Below are positions 7,571 to 14,486 of a stretch of DNA of 15,530 nucleotides, in pieces. This DNA is from Armatimonadota bacterium (GTDB lineage Bacteria > Armatimonadota > JAAZEB01), in assembly GCA_012841485.1 (NCBI GenBank), contig DUUU01000617.1:1-15530 (forward strand), given 5' to 3'. The position numbers and the translations under genes are program-made. The notes beneath the pieces were generated by a model that was not told the origin of the DNA, did no database searches, and was given only the letters and a program-made list of their open reading frames with translations. The first letter of the stretch is position 1; each line of letters opens with the position of its first letter.

Positions 7571-7606
7571 CGCCCGCTTGTGTGTCTCACGGGCGTCTGC
7601 TATAAT
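7571..7606 (+). promoter_or_regulatory. Promoter of the YggT/cyclase-like gene with flanking inverted repeat
   Basis: TTGTGT (7578-7583), a 17-base spacer and TATAAT (7601-7606), with TGC before the -10, make a strong extended -10 promoter. A perfect inverted repeat CGCCCG (7571-7576) / CGGGCG (7590-7595) brackets the -35 and part of the spacer and could be an operator. Transcription from about 7613 leaves about 170 bases of leader. In it a 7-bp stem CGGCGGC/GCCGCCG (7707-7727) presents AGGAGGG in its loop, and GGCAGG/CCTGCC (7646-7675) may form another stem. Confidence 0.68.
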
Positions 7607-7785
7607 ACGAGGCAGGTAAGCGCTGTTTTCCCTCCCTCATCGCCCGGCAGGGGCAGTTGCGTTGCGCTTCCTGCCAGCGCAGCGCGCGGGGCATCTCTCA
7701 AACGCCCGGCGGCAGGAGGGGCCGCCGTTCCACGGGGAGCGCAGGGAGGATGAGGCACGCTGGAAGATGGGGGGCGGGCGCCACC

Positions 7786-8847
7786 ATGTCCCAGAACAAC
7801 GTTGGGGACTCCGGCCTGCCAGCGCATGGGTGTTTCATCCTGGGGATACGCCTTCTTTACCTGGCGATGATGGCGGGAGCCGCGACCTGCTTGGCGCTCT
7901 TTGGCGTTCAGTTCGCCGCGCCGCTGCAGGAGGCGGTCGGGGGAGTCTACAACCCACTCCAACCGCTGCTGGCCCTGCTGCGCGATGCGACCGTGCCAGA
8001 GATCGGCGGGGTGGATGTGGCGCCGCTCATCGGAGCGGCGCTGATCATCTACGCCCGCTATGTCCTGGCTCTGTGGCTCGCGCCCCATTCGGGGGAGAAT
8101 GGCGGAGCACGGGTTCCCGATGCCAGCCGTGCTCAGCCGGTGGGGGCGACTGCTGCGCCGGCCGCATCTGCTCCCATGAAGCCGGTGGCGCGGTGGGGGC
8201 TGACCGGCGCGGCGGCGAAGAAGCGGCGCATGGAGCTGCTCCGCGAGATCGCCCGGCAGAAGCGGATTATCCAAAAAAGCACGGGCGAGGAGCGAGAGGC
8301 TGCTATCGCCGCGATCCGCAGCCACCAGGCGGAGCTGCAAGCCCAGGAGAAGAGCCTCGCTTTCATGGCCCTCGATGTCGTTGGCTCGACGAAGATGAAG
8401 GTCTCCGAGAAACCGCTGATCATCGAGCACGCCTTCCTGGCCTTTCGCGAGTGGGTGGATGGCATCATGGGCCAACACGGCCTCTGGAAGAGCTCCTGGA
8501 CGCCGGATGGCGTGATGGCCGCTTTTCCGGACCTAGACGAAGCGGCAGCGGCAGCCCAGGATGTGTTGAAGGGATTGCGCCAGTTCAATGAGGAAGGGCA
8601 TGAGATGAGCGTGCCCTTCCAGTTGCGCATCGGGGTGAGCCAGGGGAACGTGATCTTCGATGACGACGCGCGCATGGATGAGGTGAGCCATCAGGTGATC
8701 GACCTGGCCGGCCACCTGCAAAAGTACGCGTCGCCAGATACCCTCCTGATGGCGAAGCACGACCACGCCAAGCTGCGCCACCGCAAGGGGTTCCAGATGG
8801 CCAGCCAGAACGTGGATGGTTACGAGACCCTGGAGTGGAAGCCCTGA
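7786..8847 (+). CDS. Membrane protein: YggT-like N-terminus fused to degenerate class III cyclase domain
   Basis: This 353-residue protein has two hydrophobic segments (about 16-45 and 78-98). The stretch between them, YNPLQPLLALL..PEIGGVDVAPLIGA (55-84), matches the YggT-family pattern of a Pro-rich loop followed by G-x-D-x-S/A-P. An Ala/Pro linker (108-135) and a charged coiled coil (about 142-190) follow. The C-terminal domain (191-340) resembles class III adenylyl/guanylyl cyclases: FMALDVVGSTKMK with D197, TPDGVMAAF with D241, and LRIGVSQGNVI (280-290). Both metal aspartates are kept. The transition-state Asn/Arg motif (N-x-A-A-R-L) appears as D-L-A-G-H-L (306-311), and the purine-specifying Lys four residues before D241 is Ser. 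It may therefore be a binding or regulatory domain rather than a cyclase. The ATG at 7786 is a choice; 7750 or 7657 in the same frame are possible, and none has an ideal ribosome binding site. Confidence 0.72.
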   Translation: MSQNNVGDSGLPAHGCFILGIRLLYLAMMAGAATCLALFGVQFAAPLQEAVGGVYNPLQPLLALLRDATVPEIGGVDVAPLIGAALIIYARYVLALWLAPHSGENGGARVPDASRAQPVGATAAPAASAPMKPVARWGLTGAAAKKRRMELLREIARQKRIIQKSTGEEREAAIAAIRSHQAELQAQEKSLAFMALDVVGSTKMKVSEKPLIIEHAFLAFREWVDGIMGQHGLWKSSWTPDGVMAAFPDLDEAAAAAQDVLKGLRQFNEEGHEMSVPFQLRIGVSQGNVIFDDDARMDEVSHQVIDLAGHLQKYASPDTLLMAKHDHAKLRHRKGFQMASQNVDGYETLEWKP

Positions 8848-8870
8848 CCGCGGGAGAGACCGTATCACCC

Positions 8871-9290
8871 ATGCCAAAACGCAGCATCCGCGAGCAAGAG
8901 GAGCACGATCTCGCCATTCGGCGGATCGCTCGCGCCCGCTTCGCTGGCACGCCCGACTGGGAGACCTTCACTAATCCGGGGGAGAGCCGGCACTACGCCC
9001 TGGTCCTGCCGGACGGACAGCGCATCTACCCCGACCTCGTCGCTCGCCGCAAGGGAGCGCACGCCTCCAGCTATGTGATAGAGGTTGAGACCATCAGCAC
9101 GGTCACCGAGGAGGAAGCGCAGCAGTGGAAGGCGCTTTCGGACCTGGAGAGGCGCTTCCTGCTCTTCATCCCCGCCGGGCACCTCCTGCGCGCTCGCGAG
9201 CTATGCCACCGGTTTGGGATCACGGTGCATGGCTATCGCGTCTACGAACTGACGCCCTTCTGGATCCGCATCCGCAACTTCCGCGTTTGA
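8871..9290 (+). CDS. PD-(D/E)XK-like hypothetical protein
   Basis: This 139-residue soluble protein is not firmly recognised. A nuclease-like core is suggested by YPDLVARR with D55 after a strand, followed sixteen residues later by YVIEVETISTV (68-78). This gives a PD...E-x-E layout in which E73 stands where PD-(D/E)XK nucleases have lysine; K87, two residues after Q85 (QQWK), might substitute. FLLFIPAG and RFGITVHGYRVYEL look like the later core strands. It may be a non-catalytic or divergent member of this fold. It begins 24 bases after the YggT/cyclase-like gene, and the two probably share a transcript. The ATG at 8871 has only a distant GGGAG (8852-8856). A GTG at 8835 that overlaps the previous gene is the alternative start. 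It is convergent with pstB and no terminator is visible between them. Confidence 0.6.
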   Translation: MPKRSIREQEEHDLAIRRIARARFAGTPDWETFTNPGESRHYALVLPDGQRIYPDLVARRKGAHASSYVIEVETISTVTEEEAQQWKALSDLERRFLLFIPAGHLLRARELCHRFGITVHGYRVYELTPFWIRIRNFRV

Positions 9291-9322
9291 TACACGCCGT
9301 CACGGCCCGGAGGTCGCCCCAT

Positions 9323-10084
9323 CTAGCCGAAGCGCCCGGTGATGTAGTCCTCCGTGCGTCGATCCTGGGGCGAGGTGAAGATCTGGTGGCCGGTGTTGTA
9401 CTCCACCAACTCTCCCATGAGGATGAATGCGGCGTGATCGGCAAGCCGCGCAGCCTGCTGCGTGTTGTGGGGCACGATCACGACCGTGCATTGCCGCTTC
9501 AAATCCAGTAGCGTCTGCTCGATCTTGTGCGTGGAGACCGGGTCGAGCGCGGCTGTTGGCTCGTCCAGGAGAATGACCTCCGGCTCCATGGCCAGGACAC
9601 GGGCGATGGAGAGGCGCTGCTGCTGCCCGCCTGAAAGATGGAGCGCCGATTCGTCGAGGCGGTCGGAGACCTCGTCCCACATGGCGGCGCGCACCAGGCT
9701 CCGCTCCACGATCTCATCGAGACGCTTGCGGTCGCGAACGCCGCTCATGCGGGGTCCATACGCGATGTTATCATAGACGCTCATGGGGAGCGGGACGGGC
9801 AGGGCGAAGATCATCCCCACGCGCCGACGCAGGCCGACGACGTCCACCTCGGGAGCGAAGATGTCCTGGCCATCCAGGAGAATGCGTCCCGAGTGCCGCG
9901 CGTGGCGCGTGTTGTCTACCAGCCGGTTCATCGAGCGGAGCAGCGTCGTTTTCCCCCCGCCTGCCGGCCCGAACACCGCCAGGATCTCGTTACGCCTCAC
10001 CGGGAGGGTGATGTTGCGCAGCACCTCCTCGCTGCCATAGGCGGCGCTGAATCCATCCACCTGTATCTTGATCTTCTCATCCAT
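9323..10084 (-). CDS. pstB: Phosphate ABC transporter ATP-binding protein
   Basis: This 253-residue cytoplasmic ATPase powers high-affinity phosphate import through PstCA. Walker A is GPAGGGKTT (39-47), the ABC signature is LSGGQQQR (150-157), Walker B is VILLDEPT with E175, and the switch histidine is H206 in VPHNTQQAAR. The NIAYGPR and HNTQQAARLADH stretches are PstB-like. The Q-loop is unusual: typical PstB has V-F-Q-K-P, and here it reads MIFALPVPLP (91-100) with A94 where Gln is expected. The gene lies last in the pst cluster, 84 bases after pstA, and no phoU follows it in this window. The ATG at 10084 has only a distant GGAG. The family is certain; a related subfamily (PstB2-like or other anion) is possible given the Q-loop. 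Confidence 0.92.
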   Translation of the reverse strand: MDEKIKIQVDGFSAAYGSEEVLRNITLPVRRNEILAVFGPAGGGKTTLLRSMNRLVDNTRHARHSGRILLDGQDIFAPEVDVVGLRRRVGMIFALPVPLPMSVYDNIAYGPRMSGVRDRKRLDEIVERSLVRAAMWDEVSDRLDESALHLSGGQQQRLSIARVLAMEPEVILLDEPTAALDPVSTHKIEQTLLDLKRQCTVVIVPHNTQQAARLADHAAFILMGELVEYNTGHQIFTSPQDRRTEDYITGRFG

Positions 10085-10168
10085 CGAAATGGCTCAACTC
10101 CAGAACCCAACACCCCGCGCGGCGAGCGCCCAATCGCCCGTGTAGCGCGCTTTGCACGCCCCTTCGGA

Positions 10169-11035
10169 TTATGTCGGGCGTCTTCGATTGCGCCGGACGG
10201 CGCGGACGATCAGCCAGTTGGCGAGGACGTTGATCGCCAGCGTGGTGATGATCAGGATGGCGCCGGTGGCGTAGGCTTTCTCAAGGGAGATCCCCTCGAT
10301 GGCCAGGATATAGAAGTGCACGGACATGGTGCGCGCGGGCGAGAGCACCGATGTCGGCATATTGAGGGCGGTGCCGGCGGTGAAGATCACCGCGGCGGTC
10401 TCGCCGACGCTGCGCCCAATCGCCAGGATGATCCCCGTGATAATGCCGGGCAGCGCCGTGGGCAACACCACGGAGGTGACCATCTGCCAGCGCGTGGCCC
10501 CCAATCCAAAGCTGACGTCTCGATACGGATGCGGCACCGTGAGGATCGCCTCTTCCGCGGTGCGGATGATCGTGGGCAGGATCATGATCGCCAGCGTGAG
10601 CGCGCCCGAGGCGATGGACCAGCCCATCTTCAAGTAGGAGACGAAAAAGATGAACCCGAAGAGACCGAAAATGATCGAGGGAACACCGGCAAGGGCCTCG
10701 GCACCGAACCGGATGGCGCGCGTGATCGGGCTCTCCCAAGTATACTCGGTCAGAAAGATGGCCGCACCGATTCCCAGCGGCGCGGCGATCACCACGGCAC
10801 CCAGGGTCAGGGCAATGGTGCCGACGATGGTGGGGAGGATCCCTCCCTCGCGGCCCATCGCTTCCGGCGCCGTCGTCAGAAAGCTCCAGGTGACGTGCGG
10901 CAGCCCGAGGCGCAGGATGTACGCGAGGATGAACCCGAGCACCACCAGCGTGCCGAGCGCCGACGCCCAGATCAGACCGAACGCGACGCGCTGCGTCACG
11001 TGGGGCCAGGTGGAGTGACGCTTCTCTGAGATCAT
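10169..11035 (-). CDS. pstA: Phosphate ABC transporter permease PstA
   Basis: This 288-residue inner-membrane permease forms the channel with PstC. It has about six hydrophobic segments, the first at about 18-42. The ABC-permease coupling motif reads RDVSFGLGATRWQMVTSVVLPTALPGIITGI, with the conserved E-A-x-x-x-G-A-x-x-W-x like core. LAGVPSIIFGLFGFIFFV and IGRSVGETAAVIFTAG are characteristic of PstA. The ATG at 11035 overlaps the pstC stop in ATGA, so translation is coupled, and GGAGG lies eight bases upstream. The same frame stays open to 11953 by chance, but that extension is the shadow of pstC. Confidence 0.95.
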   Translation of the reverse strand: MISEKRHSTWPHVTQRVAFGLIWASALGTLVVLGFILAYILRLGLPHVTWSFLTTAPEAMGREGGILPTIVGTIALTLGAVVIAAPLGIGAAIFLTEYTWESPITRAIRFGAEALAGVPSIIFGLFGFIFFVSYLKMGWSIASGALTLAIMILPTIIRTAEEAILTVPHPYRDVSFGLGATRWQMVTSVVLPTALPGIITGIILAIGRSVGETAAVIFTAGTALNMPTSVLSPARTMSVHFYILAIEGISLEKAYATGAILIITTLAINVLANWLIVRAVRRNRRRPT

Positions 11036-11892
11036 GACTTCACCCTCCGCCGCGATACGGTGTTGGCCGCCAGGTTGAGTACCATGATGAAGACGAAGAG
11101 GACAACCCCCGTCGCGAAGAGCGCCTCGCGGTGCTCGCCGCTGGCGTAGGCCATCTCGAGGCCGATGTTGCTGGTCATCGTGGTTGCGGGATCCAGCAAC
11201 GAGCGCGGCACTTGCAGCGAATTGCCGATCATCATGATCACGGCCATCGTCTCGCCGAGGGCACGTCCCATCCCGAGGATAACGCTCGCGACAATGCCGG
11301 ACCGCGCCGCCGGGATGAGCACTCGCCAGATCATCTGCCAGCGGGTGGAGCCGAGCGCCAGGGCGCCCTCGCGGTAGGCGGACGGAACCGCGCGCAGCGC
11401 GTCCTCGGAGATGCTGATGATGTTGGGCAGGATCATGATTCCCAGGACCACCGCAGCCGTCAGCACGCTCAGGCCGGGGCCGCCCAGGTGCGAGCGCACC
11501 CACGGCACCAATACGGTGAGCCCCACGAAGCCGTAGATGACGGAGGGGATCCCCGCCAGGAGCTGAATCGCCGGCCGAATCAGCGTCGAGAGCCACTCCG
11601 GAGCTAGCTCCGCGGAGAAGACCGCGACGGCAAGCCCAAGGGGCACGCCAACGATCAACGCGCCCAGCGTGACCCACAGCGAGCCGAGGACCATGGCGCC
11701 GATGCCGAAGCTTCCACCCTCCTCCGCGGGCATCCAGCGCGGGTTGAAGAGGAAGTCGTCCAGCCCCAGGCGGATGATCAAGGGCAGGCCGGCCTGGAAG
11801 ATGAAGTAGGTGATGATGGCCAGCATGATGATTACCGAGCAGGCCACCACGAGAAGCGTGCGCCCGATGAGGCGCTCTCTCAGTCCTTCCAA
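11032..11892 (-). CDS. pstC: Phosphate ABC transporter permease PstC
   Basis: This 286-residue permease partners PstA. A first membrane segment lies at about 13-35 (LLVVACSVIIMLAIITYFIF). Next come NPRWMPAEEGGSFGIG and LAGIPSVIYGFVGL, both typical of PstC. The permease loop reads REGALALGSTRWQMIWRVLIPAARSGI, and ILGMGRALGETMAVIMMIGN follows. The start codon is TTG at 11892, fixed by AAGGAG at 11903-11898, five bases away. The gene overlaps the end of pstS by 13 bases and shares ATGA with pstA, so the three genes are tightly coupled. Length and motifs are complete. Confidence 0.95.
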   Translation of the reverse strand: MEGLRERLIGRTLLVVACSVIIMLAIITYFIFQAGLPLIIRLGLDDFLFNPRWMPAEEGGSFGIGAMVLGSLWVTLGALIVGVPLGLAVAVFSAELAPEWLSTLIRPAIQLLAGIPSVIYGFVGLTVLVPWVRSHLGGPGLSVLTAAVVLGIMILPNIISISEDALRAVPSAYREGALALGSTRWQMIWRVLIPAARSGIVASVILGMGRALGETMAVIMMIGNSLQVPRSLLDPATTMTSNIGLEMAYASGEHREALFATGVVLFVFIMVLNLAANTVSRRRVKS

Positions 11893-12764
11893 GGTATCTC
11901 CTTGCGAGGCGCCGGGATGAGGCCGATGCTCGCCAACGAGCGTTGTCCTTCATCCCCGAGCACGTAGGCGATGTAGTCGCGGCTCAGCTTCGGGGGCTCG
12001 GCACCGCGGGCCACTACCAGGAGGAAGGGGCGAACCAGACGGTAGCGTCCGGCCTCGACGTTCTCGGCAGTTGGCTGAACGCCATCCACGGCGATCGTCC
12101 GTACCCGCGAGTTGACAATGCCCAACGAGATGTAGCCGATGGCGCGCGGGTCTCCCTCCACCACCGCGCGCACCGCGCCGTTCGATCCCTGCCGGATGGA
12201 GCGGTAGCTGAGAGGCGGGCCATCCTTGCCCATGACCAACTCTTCGAAGGCGCCACGCGTGCCCGAGCCGGCCTCGCGGTTCACCAGGGTGATCGGCGCC
12301 GCCGGCCCGCCCACCTCGCTCCAATCGCTGATTTCGCCTGCAAAGATGCGGCGGATCTGCTCCAGGGTCAGGTCGCGCACGGTGTTCGAGGGGTGGATGA
12401 TGATCGCGAGTGCGTCGAGCGCCATGACGATCGACTCCAGCGCGCTCGCCTCCTCCTTCAGCAGATCGCGCGACGACATCCCGATATCGGCGGCGCCCGT
12501 CTGCACTGCCTGAATGCCGGCCGTGGAGCCAATTCCCTGGATGTTCACATGGGCGCCCGGATGCGCCCGCATGAACTCCTCGGCAAGCTGCTCGGCGAAA
12601 GGAGTCACGCTGGTCGAGCCCGCGGCGGTGATCTGCGTCGTCTCCTGGCCGCGCGTTCGAGAGCATCCCGAGAACACACTCAGAGCCAGGGCGATGCCTG
12701 CAAGGAAAAGGGCGACGGCCGGGCGTGGCGGTCGCCGCATTGTGGAGGTCTGCTCAGGTCTCAT
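11880..12764 (-). CDS. pstS: Phosphate-binding lipoprotein PstS
   Basis: This 294-residue secreted protein captures phosphate for PstCAB. The N-terminal signal has arginines at 10-14, a hydrophobic core (15-30) and a lipobox-like S-V-F-S-G-C ending in C34, so it is probably a lipoprotein; Phe at -3 is less common than Leu. Phosphate-binding stretches are visible: AAGSTSVTPF (46-55), DIGMSSRDL (92-100) and NREAGSGTRGAFEEL from 161. The end, YVLGDEGQRSLASIGLIP, is typical. The ATG at 12764 gives MRPEQTSTM; the ATG eight codons later (12740) would give a more compact signal peptide, and neither has a clear ribosome binding site. It is first in the pst operon. Confidence 0.93.
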   Translation of the reverse strand: MRPEQTSTMRRPPRPAVALFLAGIALALSVFSGCSRTRGQETTQITAAGSTSVTPFAEQLAEEFMRAHPGAHVNIQGIGSTAGIQAVQTGAADIGMSSRDLLKEEASALESIVMALDALAIIIHPSNTVRDLTLEQIRRIFAGEISDWSEVGGPAAPITLVNREAGSGTRGAFEELVMGKDGPPLSYRSIRQGSNGAVRAVVEGDPRAIGYISLGIVNSRVRTIAVDGVQPTAENVEAGRYRLVRPFLLVVARGAEPPKLSRDYIAYVLGDEGQRSLASIGLIPAPRKEIPWKD

Positions 12765-12930
12765 AGGTCTAGCATGCTTGCCGCAGTCCCGGTGCGCGGG
12801 AACCGATCATGTGGCCCAGATGCGGCATGGAGCCGGCGCCAACGCCCTTCCGAACAGAACGCGACATCCTCTGGGGTTCACTGGCATATCCAGTTTGATG
12901 CAGGCTGGCGAACTCGCTCCTGCGAGAGGT

Positions 12931-12959
12931 ATTCTTACACAAATCTTGCAACCTGTCAA
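12931..12959 (-). promoter_or_regulatory. Candidate promoter of pst operon
   Basis: On the minus strand a perfect TTGACA (12959-12954), a 17-base spacer and AAGAAT (12936-12931) with TGT before it form a good promoter. Transcription should begin near 12924. That leaves about 160 bases of leader with short hairpins CTCGC/GCGAG (12913-12926) and ACTGG/CCAGT (12880-12894). No canonical Pho box was recognised. Confidence 0.6.
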
Positions 12960-12973
12960 CCCGGCGGCAGGTT
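12950..12973. promoter_or_regulatory. Inverted repeat AACCTG-N12-CAGGTT between divergent promoters
   Basis: AACCTG (12950-12955) and CAGGTT (12968-12973) form a perfect 6-bp inverted repeat. The left arm touches the pst -35 and the right arm touches the dtd -35. A protein bound here could affect both divergent promoters. Confidence 0.4.
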
Positions 12974-13001
12974 TACACCGCTACCGGGATCGTGCTACAA
13001 T
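12972..13001 (+). promoter_or_regulatory. dtd: Promoter of dtd
   Basis: TTTACA (12972-12977), an 18-base spacer and TACAAT (12996-13001) with TGC before it form an extended -10 promoter. Transcription near 13008 gives a leader of about 23 bases that contains the ribosome binding site GAGGTG. Confidence 0.65.
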
Positions 13002-13030
13002 ACCGATATGAAGAGAGGTGATGGGCGCTC

Positions 13031-13480
13031 ATGCGCGCTGTGATTCAAAGAGTTCGCCGGGGGCGCGTGGCCGTCGATGGCGAGACGGTGGGCGAGATTG
13101 GGCACGGTCTGGTGGCCTTGATCGGGGTCGCGGAGGATGACGCGCTCCACGATGCGCGCTACATCGTGGATAAGATTGCCGGGCTGCGCGTCTTTGAGGA
13201 CCGCGACGGCAAGATGAATCTCTCTGTAAAGGAGATCGGCGGAGGCGTGCTGGCGGTTTCCCAGTTCACGCTCTTGGGCGACGTGCGCAAGGGCCGGCGC
13301 CCCAGCTTCTCCGGGGCGGCCGCGCCGGAGCGGGCCGAGGCGCTCTACCTTCAGGTGGCAGACCTCCTGGAGGAGCAGGGGATCCCGGTGGCGTTGGGCC
13401 GGTTTCGTGCCCACATGCAGGTGGAACTGCTGAATGATGGTCCAGTGACGATCTTGCTGGACAGCAGGCGGCTATTCTGA
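13031..13480 (+). CDS. dtd: D-aminoacyl-tRNA deacylase (DTD)
   Basis: This 149-residue cytoplasmic enzyme hydrolyses D-amino acids, and mischarged glycine, from tRNA as part of translational proofreading. The N-terminal MRAVIQRV is canonical. The active-site motif SQFTL (77-81, T80) is present, and the C-terminal NDGPVT (135-140) contains the Gly-cisPro pair that enforces chirality. Length matches the family (about 145-150). The ATG at 13031 is chosen by family N-terminus, with GAGGTG (13014-13019) upstream. Earlier ATGs at 13009 and 13021 are in the leader. The TPR gene follows after 37 bases and is probably cotranscribed. Confidence 0.97.
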   Translation: MRAVIQRVRRGRVAVDGETVGEIGHGLVALIGVAEDDALHDARYIVDKIAGLRVFEDRDGKMNLSVKEIGGGVLAVSQFTLLGDVRKGRRPSFSGAAAPERAEALYLQVADLLEEQGIPVALGRFRAHMQVELLNDGPVTILLDSRRLF

Positions 13481-13517
13481 GAGAAACGCGGTGGGAAGGT
13501 AGGGAGAGGTAAGTTCG

Positions 13518-14396
13518 ATGGGATCGGATCGAGACGCGGTAGAGGCCCTGAGGCGCTTCTTCCAGGCCAGCTATTTCCCGGACGTCAGCCAGGAGAAGAT
13601 AGAGAAGCAGACCCCAGCCGAGCCGGACCCGGACACGCCAGGGGAGTTCACGCGCCGTGGCGACGCTCTGGCGGCCGAGGGTGAGATCGCGCGGGCGATT
13701 GAGCACTACCGGAAGGCAGTGCAGCTGGGCGGGCAGCAGTCCCGACCGCACACCCGCCTCGCGGACGCCTACGTCTACACCGAGAACAGCGCGCGCGCCA
13801 TCTCTCAGTATAAGAAGGCGATCAACGTCGCTCCCGACGATGCCGAGCCCCATTTCGGGCTGGCAGAGCTCTACCGACGGTTCGGTCGGATCAAGGCGGC
13901 GATACGTGAGTATCGCATCGCCAACTACCTGGACAAGAAGAACGCCTTCTACCGCTACCGCCTGGCCGATGCCCTCACTCAGGCTGGCTACCTGCGCGAC
14001 GCCCTCGTCGAGATGACGCACGCCGTGGAGATCTCCCCGGACGATTCGTTCTACCGCTTCTGGCTTGCGGAGATTCACCTCCGGCGCGGCAACCACGAGG
14101 AGGCGGTGTGCCAGTTGGAAGTGGCCGCCGAACTGGCAACGCAGGATGACTACTACCACCTGCGTCTCGGCGCGCTCTACCTGCAGACTGGGCAGGCGGA
14201 GAAAGCCGTGCGCTCGATCCGCAACGCGATCCGCATCCGGCCGGAGAACGGCTCCTATAAGCAGATCCTCGGCGAGATCTACCTGCACCTGGGCCGCGAG
14301 GATGCCGCCAACGTGTGCTATGAGTTTGCTGGCGCCCTCGACGCCTATGATCACGACTTTGTGCGCCGCTTTCGGATCTCGGTCGGCTGGCAGTAA
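13518..14396 (+). CDS. TPR-repeat protein
   Basis: The product has 292 residues. An N-terminal charged segment (1-42) precedes about seven tetratricopeptide repeats. These show the W/Y-L-G-Y-A-P positions, for example AIEHYRKAVQL, AISQYKKAINVAPDDAEPHFGLAELY and AVRSIRNAIRIRPENGSYKQILGEIY. There is no signal peptide or membrane segment, so it is a cytoplasmic interaction scaffold whose partners are unknown. The ATG at 13518 follows GGGAGAGGTAAG. It lies 37 bases after dtd in the same direction, which suggests one transcript. It is convergent with the cysteine-rich gene, and a strong hairpin lies between them. Confidence 0.88.
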   Translation: MGSDRDAVEALRRFFQASYFPDVSQEKIEKQTPAEPDPDTPGEFTRRGDALAAEGEIARAIEHYRKAVQLGGQQSRPHTRLADAYVYTENSARAISQYKKAINVAPDDAEPHFGLAELYRRFGRIKAAIREYRIANYLDKKNAFYRYRLADALTQAGYLRDALVEMTHAVEISPDDSFYRFWLAEIHLRRGNHEEAVCQLEVAAELATQDDYYHLRLGALYLQTGQAEKAVRSIRNAIRIRPENGSYKQILGEIYLHLGREDAANVCYEFAGALDAYDHDFVRRFRISVGWQ

Positions 14397-14428
14397 GCCG
14401 GTCGAAAACCGGGCGCGCGCGGGCTGAC

Positions 14429-14475
14429 CAAACAAGAAGGCCCCGCGCGTCTCCGGCGCAGAGACGGGCGGGGCC
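14429..14475 (-). terminator. Intrinsic terminator between convergent genes
   Basis: An 8-bp plus 6-bp stem with one G.G mismatch pairs GGCCCCGC.CGTCTC (14439-14453) with GAGACG.GCGGGGCC (14461-14475) around a seven-base loop. On the minus strand it is followed by the T-rich TTCTTGTTT (14438-14430), which makes it the terminator of the gene ending at 14487. It has no T tract on the plus strand but could still help stop transcripts of the TPR gene. Confidence 0.72.
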
Positions 14476-14486
14476 AAAATCGCTTC

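Noticed and set aside
10169..11953. One continuous 594-codon minus-strand frame covering pstA and pstC
   Set aside because: Only the part from 11035 downward is PstA-like. The rest is a low-complexity shadow of pstC, which is intact in another frame with its own TTG start and ribosome binding site.
12769..12951. 60-codon minus-strand frame between pstS and dtd
   Set aside because: It has no ribosome binding site and no domain, and it begins upstream of the proposed pst transcription start, overlapping the promoter.
14401..14480. Small RNA or tRNA in the GC-rich hairpin region
   Set aside because: The hairpin is a simple terminator between convergent genes and has none of the tRNA arms or conserved bases.
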